The position numbers and the translations under genes are program-made. From positions 124,001 through 188,000 of the forward strand of contig NZ_MBEI01000046.1 of NCBI RefSeq assembly GCF_001953985.1: DNA of 64,000 nt, in the 5' to 3' direction. The notes under the pieces were generated by a model, which was not told where the DNA came from, searched no databases, and worked only from the letters and a program-made list of their open reading frames with translations. This document shows positions 52,807 to 61,098 of the stretch, piece by piece. Every line of letters starts with the position of its first letter. Within the stretch, counting starts at the first letter, position 1. This stretch comes from Mycobacterium colombiense. GTDB taxonomy: Bacteria > Actinomycetota > Actinomycetes > Mycobacteriales > Mycobacteriaceae.

Positions 52807-54519
52807 TCATGTCCCACCGAGCGCGTCCCGCACGCGTCCGCGGGCCCGGTCGAGCCGGGCGGCGGCCTCGGCCGCGTCGACGCCCGCGAGCAGCGCCACG
52901 ATCGCGGTCTTGGCGTGACCGCCCGCGGCGGCGAGCGCGGCTGCCGCGGCCTCCTCGTCGACGCCGGCCGCGTCGCGGACGATCCGCACCGCCCGGCGGC
53001 GCACCTTCGCGTTGGTCGCGCGCACGTCGACCATCCGCGGCCCGTACGCCTTGCCGAGCGCGATCATCACGCTCGTCGAGAGCGCGTTGAGCACCACCTT
53101 CTGGGCTGTGCCCGCGGTCAGCCGCGTGGAGCCGGCGAGCACCTCGGGCCCGGTCAACAGTTCGATCACCACGTCGGCGGACGCCTCGCTGCCGGGGTTG
53201 TTGACGATCGCGACGGTCAGGGCGCCCGCGGCGCGCGCGTGCTCGAGCGCCCCGAGCACGTACGGTGTGCGGCCCGACGCCGTGATCCCGACGAGCGCGT
53301 CGGCGGCGGTCAGGTCGGCGAGTTCGGCGGGATCGAACGTGTCTTCGGCACCCTCGATCGCTACGGTCAGCGCCGCCGGTCCGCCGGCGATCACGCCGCG
53401 CACCAGGTCGGTGCCGAACGTCGGCGCGCACTCGGCGGCGTCGAGTACCCCGAGCCGACCGGGTGTCCCGGCGCCGGCGTAGACCAGGCGGCCGCCTCGC
53501 TCGAGCCGCGCGGCGATCGCCTCGGCGGCCGCCGCGATCCGTGGGACCGCCGCGGCCACCGCTCCGTGCGCTTCGGCTTCGGCGGCAACGAGCAGCGCGA
53601 CGACCTCCGGGATGGGGCGCGCGTCGAGATCGTCAAGGTCTGGCCGAACCGCCTCGGTGGCGAGTGCGTCGAGCCCTTGCGGGACAATGGCTTTCGGATC
53701 CGCCTGCACGCGAATCAGATACGGCTCGTGGATCGCCCGTAGTTGCAGCGCGCCGTCGAGCGCGTCGCCGGCGGCCGGGATGAGGTCCAGCTGCGCGCGC
53801 AGCGCCGGGACTCCCGCGAGTCCGCCGACCATCGCCACCGGGCCATCCCCGGCCGCGCGGGCGGTCGCGGCGAGCGCATCGGCGGCCGCGCTGATGATCG
53901 CCAGCGCCGCGGCGTCGCCCTCCGCGGCCAGGACGTCGGGCGCGAACGACGCCAGCGCGGCGGCATCGGTGAGCTGCGCGGACCAGGTCTCCGGCGCGCC
54001 GAAGCGGGCGCGGGCGGCGTCGAGCAGCGTGGTGGCCGGTCCGCGGCCGTCGTGAGCGCGCAACGCCGCGCGCAGCCCGGCGGCGCCGATCCACGCGCCG
54101 CCGCCCTCGTCGCCCAGCCAGGGGCCCCAACCGTCGGCGCTGCGCAGCGCGCCGTTCGCGTCGATCGCGAGCGCCACCACGCCCGTGCCTACGATCAGCA
54201 CGGCGCCCGGCTCCCCATTCAGCGCGCCCGCGTGTGCGATCACCGCGTCACTCGTCACGGCGACGCGTTGCACCCCAAGCGATTTCAACAACGCATCGCC
54301 CAGAGCATGCGCCGCGTCCGGCGCCGCCAGCGCCCCGGCCGCGCCCACGACCACCTCGTCGACCGGGCCGAAATCTCGCGCGATGGCCAGGATCGCCGCC
54401 TCCGCGGCCCGTACGCCGCCGGGCGTCGCGAGCCCCGGCGCGCCCGCGCCCTGGACCCTGCGGCCACCGCCTGCCGCGGCCCGGCAGGACGTCTTACCCA
54501 GGTCGACGGCGAGGATCAC
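52807..54519 (-). CDS. murQ: BadF/NagK-type sugar kinase fused to MurNAc-6-phosphate etherase (MurQ)
   Basis: 570 residues in two domains. Residues 1 to about 290 are a BadF/NagK-type kinase: ILAVDLGKTSCRAAAGGG (phosphate 1), AVLIVGTGVVALAIDANGAL and WGPWLGDEGGGAWIGAAGLR. From about 300, a MurQ etherase: VYAGAGTPGRLGVLDAAECA (SIS domain), LVGITASGRTPYVLGALEHA and AGSTRLTAGTAQKVVLNALS. The pair would phosphorylate MurNAc and then remove its lactyl ether in peptidoglycan recycling. GTG 54519 overlaps the glyoxalase stop (GTGA). Mycobacteria normally have no MurQ; Ala-rich composition and GC content unlike the neighbours suggest transfer. Confidence 0.9.
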   Translation of the reverse strand: MILAVDLGKTSCRAAAGGGRRVQGAGAPGLATPGGVRAAEAAILAIARDFGPVDEVVVGAAGALAAPDAAHALGDALLKSLGVQRVAVTSDAVIAHAGALNGEPGAVLIVGTGVVALAIDANGALRSADGWGPWLGDEGGGAWIGAAGLRAALRAHDGRGPATTLLDAARARFGAPETWSAQLTDAAALASFAPDVLAAEGDAAALAIISAAADALAATARAAGDGPVAMVGGLAGVPALRAQLDLIPAAGDALDGALQLRAIHEPYLIRVQADPKAIVPQGLDALATEAVRPDLDDLDARPIPEVVALLVAAEAEAHGAVAAAVPRIAAAAEAIAARLERGGRLVYAGAGTPGRLGVLDAAECAPTFGTDLVRGVIAGGPAALTVAIEGAEDTFDPAELADLTAADALVGITASGRTPYVLGALEHARAAGALTVAIVNNPGSEASADVVIELLTGPEVLAGSTRLTAGTAQKVVLNALSTSVMIALGKAYGPRMVDVRATNAKVRRRAVRIVRDAAGVDEEAAAAALAAAGGHAKTAIVALLAGVDAAEAAARLDRARGRVRDALGGT

Positions 54520-54884
54520 CGCAGCTTCTGCGCGAATTCGATGATGTTGCCGTCCGGGTCGGCGATGTGCAGCGTCCGTTCGTGCCACGGTCGATCCACC
54601 GGTCCGCTCAGGATTTCGACACCGAGCCCTTGCAACCGTGCCGCTTCCGCATCGACGTCGTCGATCAGGAAGCCGATCTCGCCGCAGGGCGGGTTGCCGC
54701 CCTCGCGACCGATGAGCTCCGGCAACTTCGAGCGTTCGAAGAGTGAGAACTTCGTGTTCTCCATTTCGAACTCGACATAGCCGTCGCCCTCGATCCGTAC
54801 CCGAAGACCGATCACATTCTGGTAAAACGCCACGGACCGGCGCAGCGACTCGACATAGTGAATGACGTAGTCCACACGACGCAT
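54516..54884 (-). CDS. glyoxalase/bleomycin-resistance (VOC) family protein
   Basis: 122 residues. VDYVIHYVESLRRSVAFYQN then VIGLRVRIEGDGYVEFEMEN, GEIGFLIDDVDAEAARLQGL and the metal-binding Glu of DPDGNIIEFAQK give the double beta-alpha-beta-beta-beta VOC fold. It could bind a metal and act on a thiol adduct or simply bind a ligand. ATG 54884 is preferred over 54944 because the fold begins there. Coupled to the kinase-MurQ gene by a 4-nt overlap. Confidence 0.85.
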   Translation of the reverse strand: MRRVDYVIHYVESLRRSVAFYQNVIGLRVRIEGDGYVEFEMENTKFSLFERSKLPELIGREGGNPPCGEIGFLIDDVDAEAARLQGLGVEILSGPVDRPWHERTLHIADPDGNIIEFAQKLR

Positions 54885-54924
54885 GAAGGCACCGTAGCGT
54901 TTCCCCGCGGCGTAAGGTTCGACC

Positions 54925-56253
54925 ATGAACGTCCCGCCGGACATTCGCTATGCCAAGAGCGGTGGCCTCAACATCGCGTTCTCGGTGACCGGAGCCGGGC
55001 CCGACCTCGTCGTCGCGCCCGGCTTCATCTCGCACCTCGACATCATGTTGGAGGAGCCGTCGGTCGTTCACTTCTACTCGCGGCTCGCGTCCTTTCGTCG
55101 CGTCGTCACCTTTGACAAGCGGGGCACCGGTCTCTCGGATCCGGTGATGCACGCGCCGACGTTGGAAGAGTCCGTCGATGACCTGCGCGCCGTCATGGAC
55201 GCGGCCGGATGTGAACGCGCCGACCTCGTGGGCGTTTCGGAGGGCGGCACGATGGCGATGCTGACAGCGGCGAGCCATCCCGATCGGGTGAATGCGCTTG
55301 TCCTATATGGCTCGTTCTCCCGGCTGCTCCGATCGACTGACTACCCGCTCGGCGTCACCGAGAAGCAGCTGTCGGCGTTGGTTGAAGTGAGTGCGAAAGG
55401 CTGGGGTGAGGGCGTCGGATTGGGCGCCTGGGCTCCAAGCCGGCGAGGCGACGCCGATTTCCGGCGGTGGTGGGCGCGGCTGCAGCGCGTGGCCGCCAGC
55501 CCGGGCATGGTCCGCAACATCTTCGCGCTCTATCCGCAGCTGGACATCCGTGACGTGCTGCCCGCGATCCAGGCGCCGACGCTCGTGGTGCACCGGCGCG
55601 ACGACCGGATGGTGAGGTGCGAGTTGGGTCGCTACCTTGCCGACCACATCCCCGGGGCCAAGTTCGTCGAGATCGACGGCGCCGACCATCTGTTCTTTAC
55701 GGACGACGCCGATGCGCTGCTCGATGAGGTCGAGGAGTTCCTTACCGGCGTCCGTCCGCAGCCGGCGGTCGAGCGCGTCCTGGCCACGGTGCTGTTCACC
55801 GACATCGTCGACTCCACGAAGCGGGCGGTCGAGCTTGGCGACCAGCGATGGAAGGAGCTGCTCGGCAGGCACGACGCCCAGGTACGGCGCCAGCTCGCAC
55901 GGTTCCAGGGTTGTGAGGTCAACACGACGGGCGACGGCTTCCTCGCCCGGTTCGACGGGCCCGCCCGCGCGATCCGGTGCGCCATGGCGATCCGCGACGT
56001 AATGCGGAGTCTGGGCCTCGAGGTGCGGGCGGGCGTCCACACGGGTGAGGTCGAGTTGCGCGACGACGACATCAGCGGCATCGCGGTCCACATCGCGGCG
56101 CGTGTGGCGGCGGCGGCCGGGGCCGGCGAGGTGCTCGTTTCGCGCATCGTCGTCGACCTGGTCGCCGGGTCGGGCCTCAGCTTCAGCACTCGCGGCGAGC
56201 ACGTCCTCAAGGGTGTGACGGGTGCGTGGGGGCTGTTCGCCGTCGAGGGTTGA
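54925..56253 (+). CDS. alpha/beta hydrolase fused to class III adenylate/guanylate cyclase
   Basis: 442 residues. Residues 1 to about 270 are an alpha/beta hydrolase (FDKRGTGLSDPV, then LVGVSEGGTMAMLTAA with the nucleophile Ser, and GADHLFFTDD with the His). From about 285 a cyclase homology domain follows: VLATVLFTDIVDSTKRAVEL (metal Asp), EVNTTGDGFLARFDGPARAI and RAGVHTGEVELRDDDISGIA. Mycobacterial genomes encode several such fusions, but here it lies divergently next to the MurQ set in the same very GC-rich stretch. Likely makes cAMP in response to a hydrolase ligand. Confidence 0.9.
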   Translation: MNVPPDIRYAKSGGLNIAFSVTGAGPDLVVAPGFISHLDIMLEEPSVVHFYSRLASFRRVVTFDKRGTGLSDPVMHAPTLEESVDDLRAVMDAAGCERADLVGVSEGGTMAMLTAASHPDRVNALVLYGSFSRLLRSTDYPLGVTEKQLSALVEVSAKGWGEGVGLGAWAPSRRGDADFRRWWARLQRVAASPGMVRNIFALYPQLDIRDVLPAIQAPTLVVHRRDDRMVRCELGRYLADHIPGAKFVEIDGADHLFFTDDADALLDEVEEFLTGVRPQPAVERVLATVLFTDIVDSTKRAVELGDQRWKELLGRHDAQVRRQLARFQGCEVNTTGDGFLARFDGPARAIRCAMAIRDVMRSLGLEVRAGVHTGEVELRDDDISGIAVHIAARVAAAAGAGEVLVSRIVVDLVAGSGLSFSTRGEHVLKGVTGAWGLFAVEG

Positions 56254-56381
56254 CGCCCGGCACCGATTGCAGCGGGGCGCAGAACTGATACCGTTCAAAT
56301 CGCAGGTGGTTCACCATATTGACCGCACGAAAACCGGCAGCCCACAACCGCACTGGAGGAGTTCATGCGCAGGAGCGCGTC

Positions 56382-57113
56382 ATGAGCGATGCCGCCTGGG
56401 CCCTCTATACCGAGCAGATGAACAACGTCGACGGCTGGTTCTTCGAGGCCGATGTCGAGCTGTTCAGCCAGTTGCTCGCGTGCCAGACGGCCGAGGGCAT
56501 CACGGGTGACATGCTGGAGATCGGCGCGTACCAGGGCAAGTCCGCCATCTTGATGGGTTACGGCCTGCGTGACGATGAAGACCTGGTGATCTGCGATCTG
56601 TTCGGCGCCGTGATGGATCACGCCGACATCGCGCGGGCCCCGCGCCAAGAGTACTCCGGCCTGGATCAGCAGCAGTTCCTGGCCAATTGGGATCGGTTCC
56701 ACACCCGCCGGCCAACGCTGGAGGTGTGCGAATCATCGGCGCTCGATCTGGGAGAACGGGCACTGCGTTTCGTCCACATCGACGGTTGTCACGCTTACCG
56801 GTGCGTCGCCAACGACATCAGCCTCGCCGTGACGCACACGGCCGAACGGGGCGTGATCGTGATGGACGATTATCGAGGGGTCGAAACCCCCGGCGTGGCG
56901 GCGGCCGTCTGGCAGGCCGTCGGCAATGGCTTCGTGTTTCCCTTCGCCGCGACGTATATGAAGCTCTACGCCTGCACGTCGGCCGCAGATCAGAGTTACT
57001 GGTCAGAACGGATCCGGGATCGCGGCGACATCTGCGCATTCCCCGATTTCGAGTTCCCGTCATATCGCAGCGTTTCGGATATGCAGATTCAGCACTCGAC
57101 CGACGAGCACTGA
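56382..57113 (+). CDS. class I SAM-dependent methyltransferase (TylF/CmcI-like)
   Basis: 243 residues. MLEIGAYQGKSAILMGYGL is the SAM-binding loop; LRFVHIDGCHAYRCVANDIS and GVIVMDDYRGVETPGV carry the conserved His/Asp residues of the TylF/CmcI branch, which methylates sugar hydroxyls. ATG 56382 has AGGAG. It sits next to a glycosyltransferase and a UXS-like epimerase, converging with them, so O-methylation of a glycolipid sugar is plausible. Confidence 0.86.
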   Translation: MSDAAWALYTEQMNNVDGWFFEADVELFSQLLACQTAEGITGDMLEIGAYQGKSAILMGYGLRDDEDLVICDLFGAVMDHADIARAPRQEYSGLDQQQFLANWDRFHTRRPTLEVCESSALDLGERALRFVHIDGCHAYRCVANDISLAVTHTAERGVIVMDDYRGVETPGVAAAVWQAVGNGFVFPFAATYMKLYACTSAADQSYWSERIRDRGDICAFPDFEFPSYRSVSDMQIQHSTDEH

Positions 57114-57120
57114 CGGGGCT

Positions 57121-58290
57121 TCAGCCCGAGTCTTGGCCGACCGTGGCTTCCACGAGATCGGCGGCCGTGGCGGCGCTTTCGGCGGGCGTGGCCATCTGCG
57201 CGGCGACCTCAAGGGTTCGGGCGATGCAGTGCGGAGTGAGGATGGCCCGCAGATCGGCGAGCAGCGAATCCGGGGTGGTTGCGGAGAAGTGGCGTCCGAT
57301 GCCGACGCCCAGCTGGCCGACCGCGGCGGCCCACATCGGCTGATCGACCGAAACCGCAAGGGCCAACGTAGGTTTGCCGGCCCGTATGCCGGCGAACGTG
57401 GTGCCGGGACCCCCGTGGTGCACGACCGCGCGGCAAGCGGGAAAGACGGCCGAGTGGTTCACCGCGCCCACGACCTTTACCTGGTCGAATTGCGGGATGC
57501 CGGCCAAATCACTTACGCCGCTGCAGATCAGCGCACGCTCGCCCAGTTGCGCGCAGGCCCCGTTGATCATCTCGAGCAAGCCGGCGTGAAACGCGACTCG
57601 CGCGCTACTGCCAAAGCCGAAGTAAATCGGCGGCGTTCCCGCGGCGATCCATAACGACACCTCGTCGTCGACATTCGTCGTCAGCTCCAGCGTCAGCCCG
57701 CCGACGAAAGGCCGTCGGACACCCCATTTCGCCCACTCGGCTGCCAGCCCGGGGAAGAAGAGTTCGTCGTAGGCCTGCATCTCCAGCGGTTGTCGCGCCG
57801 AGGGCCCCGTTTGCTTTGGGAGGCCCAACGTTTGGCGCAGGGCGTCTTCGGCCTCTTTGGTAACTTGCGTACCCGTATCACGCCCGAGCGGGTAGATGTG
57901 CAGCGCAGCCTGCGGAATGTCGTAGTATTCCGCAACATTGGCGGCCAACCCCTGCTGGCTCGCGTCGGTCAACAACAGGTCGGCCCCGTCTGCCAACGAC
58001 GTGAGCGCCGTGCCCAGCTGCGGCCAGAGTCGTTTGAGATCCTCCGAAATCACCCACGCCATGAAGACCGGGTTGGGCGACTCCCCGTACTTGCGGGCGA
58101 TGTCCGCGTTCTGCCGAACCTGGTCGGGACCGTGGGGGACCGCAGCAAGCCCCGCCGACTCGACGAAGCCGACATAGTTGGGCGGCACCGCCATGGTGAC
58201 ATCGTGTCCGCGGCGCTGCAGCTCCCGACCGATGGTGGCGCACGGCTCGACGTCACCCCGAGTTCCCAAGGTTGCCAGCACAACTCTCAT
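57121..58290 (-). CDS. GT1-family glycosyltransferase (UDP/dTDP-sugar, lipid glycosylation type)
   Basis: 389 residues, somewhat short for the family (about 410-430). N-terminal VVLATLGTRGDVEPCATIGR and C-terminal VHHGGPGTTFAGIRAGKPTL with SVDQPMWAAAVGQLGVG are typical of mycobacterial Rv1524/Rv1526c/Gtf-like enzymes that glycosylate lipopeptides and phenolic lipids. ATG 58290 overlaps the stop of the epimerase upstream by 4 nt (ATGA), so the two are coupled. Confidence 0.92.
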   Translation of the reverse strand: MRVVLATLGTRGDVEPCATIGRELQRRGHDVTMAVPPNYVGFVESAGLAAVPHGPDQVRQNADIARKYGESPNPVFMAWVISEDLKRLWPQLGTALTSLADGADLLLTDASQQGLAANVAEYYDIPQAALHIYPLGRDTGTQVTKEAEDALRQTLGLPKQTGPSARQPLEMQAYDELFFPGLAAEWAKWGVRRPFVGGLTLELTTNVDDEVSLWIAAGTPPIYFGFGSSARVAFHAGLLEMINGACAQLGERALICSGVSDLAGIPQFDQVKVVGAVNHSAVFPACRAVVHHGGPGTTFAGIRAGKPTLALAVSVDQPMWAAAVGQLGVGIGRHFSATTPDSLLADLRAILTPHCIARTLEVAAQMATPAESAATAADLVEATVGQDSG

Positions 58291-59258
58291 CGCCGGACGC
58301 CCCCAGCGGAGCCAGGGTCGACGATGCCCCTGAAATATTCGATCGTCCGTTCGACGCCGTCTTCGAACGAGAATCGTGGAATCCAGCCGAGGGCGGATTC
58401 GGCGAGAGTGATGTCCGGCCTGCGCTGCTTCGGGTCGTCCGGCGGCAGTGGCTCAAAGACCGTCGCCGAGGACGATCCGGTCATTTCCTTGATAAGGATC
58501 GCGGTTTCGAGGACGGTGCGTTCGGCTGGGCTGCCGAGGTTGACGGGTCCGGTGAACGAAGCGTCGCTCGCCGCCATAGTGACGAGCCCTTCGACGAGAT
58601 CGTCGACATAACAAAAGGAACGGGTCTGACTTCCGTCCCCGAAGACGGTGATCGGTTCTTCGCGCAGCGCCTGGACGATGAACGATGAGATGATTCGGCC
58701 GTCGTCTGGATCCATCCTCGGACCGTAGGTATTGAAGATGCGGACGACCTTGATCGGGACGCGGTAGCGACGCGCGTACTCGAGCGTCAGCGTTTCCGCG
58801 ACCCGCTTGCCTTCCTCGTAGCAGGCCCGCACCCCGAAGCAGTTGGCATGACCCCAGTAACTCTCGGCCTGCGGATGGATCGTCGGATCCCCGTAGACCT
58901 CGCTGGTGGAGGCCTGCAGAATCGTCGCCCCCCGGTCGCGCGCCAGTTCCAGTAGGTTCCGGGTCCCGACGTAATTGGTCTCCAGGGTGAACAGGGGATC
59001 CCGCTGGTAGGCGCGCGGCGACGCGGGGCAGGCCAGGTTGAAGATGACGTCCAGCGGACCCGGCACGACCGCGTCGACCGGCCGGGTGATGTCATGCTCG
59101 ACGAAACTGAAGCCCGGGTCCCGGTCGAGCTGCGCGATGTTCTCCCGCCTGCCCGTACAGAAGTTGTCGAGTCCGATGACTTCGATGCCGTCGCGGCGGA
59201 GACGATCGCACAGGTGGGACCCGAGGAATCCGGCGGCGCCCGCGACGAGGGCTCTCAC
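58287..59258 (-). CDS. NAD-dependent epimerase/dehydratase, UDP-glucuronate decarboxylase-like
   Basis: 323 residues of the extended SDR type. [20 protein letters not shown] binds [35 protein letters not shown] (Tyr/Lys catalytic pair) and [20 protein letters not shown] are the UXS pattern (UDP-xylose synthase), with [12 protein letters not shown] and [15 protein letters not shown]. It would make a UDP-pentose donor for the coupled glycosyltransferase. ATG 59258. RmlB or GDP-mannose dehydratases are less likely. Confidence 0.92.
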   Translation of the reverse strand: MRALVAGAAGFLGSHLCDRLRRDGIEVIGLDNFCTGRRENIAQLDRDPGFSFVEHDITRPVDAVVPGPLDVIFNLACPASPRAYQRDPLFTLETNYVGTRNLLELARDRGATILQASTSEVYGDPTIHPQAESYWGHANCFGVRACYEEGKRVAETLTLEYARRYRVPIKVVRIFNTYGPRMDPDDGRIISSFIVQALREEPITVFGDGSQTRSFCYVDDLVEGLVTMAASDASFTGPVNLGSPAERTVLETAILIKEMTGSSSATVFEPLPPDDPKQRRPDITLAESALGWIPRFSFEDGVERTIEYFRGIVDPGSAGGVRR

Positions 59259-59383
59259 TGCTTGTTCTCCTTAGTTCCGGCCATCGAACACGTAGCTTCG
59301 CATGACCGACGCGACGTCCTGCGAGACGCCCGCTGCAACCGATTGCACTCACACCGGCGGTTCGTGGGTTGTTCAGCTGAAGT

Positions 59384-59821
59384 TCAAGATTTCGGATCCA
59401 GGACGACGATGGGGATCGGTCGCGACGTCTTCTTCTGGTATTCGTTGTACCGGTTTTGGTTGTTCTTGTTGACGATCTGCCACAGTCGCGGATAGTCAGG
59501 ATCGTCGGACAGCACCGGTCGCGCGGTGACGGCGAAACGTCTTGGGCCGACGTTGATCTCGACGTCGGGATTGGCCTTCAGGTTGTGGTACCAGCCGGGG
59601 GATTCGGGCGCACCGCCCTTGGAGGCGACCACCAGATAGTTGTCCCCATCGCGCGCGTAGGTCAGCGACGTCGTGCGTTGTTTACCGGTCTTCGCGCCGA
59701 CGGTATGCAGCAGCAGGCTTGGTATCCACAGCATGCGGTGACCGATCCAGCCGTTCGTCTTCTGATAGACCGTGTCGTGCACCCGCAGCACCTGCGGGAG
59801 CAGCTTCTCCACCAAACTCAT
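59384..59821 (-). CDS. deazaflavin (F420)-dependent nitroreductase-family protein (DUF385/Ddn-like)
   Basis: 145 residues. LLHTVGAKTGKQRTTSLTYA, DNYLVVASKGGAPESPGWYH and NLKANPDVEINVG are the Ddn/FGD-like F420-binding core. The C-terminus has RYNEYQKKTSRPIPIVVLDP. ATG 59821 (an upstream start at 59836 is less likely). It would transfer hydride from F420H2 to a quinone or unknown substrate. Confidence 0.92.
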   Translation of the reverse strand: MSLVEKLLPQVLRVHDTVYQKTNGWIGHRMLWIPSLLLHTVGAKTGKQRTTSLTYARDGDNYLVVASKGGAPESPGWYHNLKANPDVEINVGPRRFAVTARPVLSDDPDYPRLWQIVNKNNQNRYNEYQKKTSRPIPIVVLDPKS

Positions 59822-59878
59822 AGCTACCAGTCTCACCCAGTGGCGTCGGGCTCCGCCAGTGCCTTCCGCAGCCGCGGG

Positions 59879-60040
59879 CTAGTGGTGATGCGGCGGTCGC
59901 TCGTCGCGCAGCCGGCGCTCGTCCCACGCCTCGCGCACCTGCTGCTCGTCGCCGAAGCGCTCCACGTCCTCGGGCGTGACGTGCGCCCGCTTCGGTTTCG
60001 GCGCAGGCCGCGGTGGAGGAGGTGACGGTTCACTGGGCAT
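59879..60040 (-). CDS. small hypothetical protein, 53 residues
   Basis: ATG 60040 to TAG at 59881-59879. It encodes a Pro-rich start (MPSEPSPPPPRPAPKPK) followed by THV-like helical VTPEDVERFGDEQQVREAWD and a His-rich end. GAGAGA lies upstream of the ATG. The helix is regular and codon use is normal, so it may be a real small protein; no family known to me. Confidence 0.4.
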   Translation of the reverse strand: MPSEPSPPPPRPAPKPKRAHVTPEDVERFGDEQQVREAWDERRLRDERPPHHH

Positions 60041-60069
60041 GAGGCGATTATCTCTCAATTCGGACGGCT

Positions 60070-60999
60070 CTAGGTCTGCGCCCGGGCGATGTTCTCGACG
60101 ATGATCTGACAGGCCGTGTCATAGAAGGCGCTGATCAGGGTGGAGAAGGACAACTCGAAGGGATAGATCATGTGCACGGCCAACGGCTCGACCGCCCAGT
60201 CGGGCAGTATCGGCACGATGGTGCCCTCGCGCAGTTCCTCGGTGCAGATGATCTGCGTGGGCATGGCGCCGATGCCGAGTCCCTGCAGGATGTACTCCTT
60301 ACACACCTGAAAGTTGTTGGCCCGTGCGCGTATCCGTGGTGACAACTCGTGTCGTCTGTCGAGTTTGGTGACCGCCAGCTTGAGCTTTTGGGGTCCGCAG
60401 AAGCCGAAGTCGATGAACGGCAGAGTGTTCACCTGCGCGGGATCGCTGATCGGGTCCCTCAGTCGCGCTACGAAATCGGTTGAGGCGCAGAGGAACAGAT
60501 TCAGGTCGAAGACCTTCCGCGCGATCAGCGTCGAATCCTGAAGCGGTCCGGGGCCGAACACGACGTCGTAACCGTCCTTGACCGGGTCGACGATGTTGTC
60601 GACCAACCGAATGTCCAAGCGCGAGTTCGGGTAACGCTGCAAGAACGTGGCGCCGACGCGGGATGCGTAGTCGATGCCCAGGCTCACCGGTATCGCGACC
60701 CGCAGTTCACCCTGGGGTTCCTGCCGACTGCCCTCCACGAGGGCCCGGACACCGTTGGCCTCGGTCAAGATGTTCATCGCGTGGTCGTAGATCTGCTCGC
60801 CGATGTCGGTGACCGTCAGCTGATGGGTGTTCTTCCGCAGCAGCTTGATGCCCAGGTCGGATTCCAGCTTGGTCAGCTTCCGGCTCACGGTCGACTTGGG
60901 CATGCCGAGCGCCGTCGCCGCCTTAGAGATGCTGCCGCAGTCCACCACCTTGCCGAATACCAGCAGGGCATCGAGGTCAAAGGGCAGATTCTGTTGCAT
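60070..60999 (-). CDS. LysR-family transcriptional regulator
   Basis: 309 residues. N-terminal winged HTH (LDALLVFGKVVDCGSISKAA and MPKSTVSRKLTKLESDLGIK) and a periplasmic-binding-like effector domain (ELRVAIPVSLGIDYASRVGA to the IPVL-type end). Transcribed away from the Rieske operon with a shared 99-bp gap that contains GCAACA/TGTTGC repeats, typical of LysR self-control and activation of the divergent operon. Confidence 0.92.
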   Translation of the reverse strand: MQQNLPFDLDALLVFGKVVDCGSISKAATALGMPKSTVSRKLTKLESDLGIKLLRKNTHQLTVTDIGEQIYDHAMNILTEANGVRALVEGSRQEPQGELRVAIPVSLGIDYASRVGATFLQRYPNSRLDIRLVDNIVDPVKDGYDVVFGPGPLQDSTLIARKVFDLNLFLCASTDFVARLRDPISDPAQVNTLPFIDFGFCGPQKLKLAVTKLDRRHELSPRIRARANNFQVCKEYILQGLGIGAMPTQIICTEELREGTIVPILPDWAVEPLAVHMIYPFELSFSTLISAFYDTACQIIVENIARAQT

Positions 61000-61029
61000 C
61001 GGTGTTCCAAGTATGCAACAGGGTGTTGC
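60992..61029. promoter_or_regulatory. candidate LysR operator in the divergent gap
   Basis: Three half-sites: TGTTGCAT 60992-60999 (overlapping the LysR start codon), ATGCAACA 61013-61020, and TGTTGC 61024-61029. The last two form GCAACA-GGG-TGTTGC, a perfect 15-bp dyad. The arrangement is consistent with LysR binding to both a recognition and an activation site. Confidence 0.6.
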
Positions 61030-61098
61030 GTTCGTACACCTTATTGGGGATCCCCGCAGCTGCTAGCGTCGGCCGCACCACGTAGGAGGTACGCGGGG

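Noticed and set aside
52622..53431. 269-codon minus-strand frame overlapping the fadD break and MurQ
   Set aside because: Arg/Gly-rich shifted frame of the kinase-MurQ gene; no motif.
54520..55278. N-terminal extension of the kinase-MurQ frame to 823 codons
   Set aside because: The kinase fold starts at ILAVDLG, at the GTG overlapping the glyoxalase stop; upstream codons run antisense to the cyclase gene.
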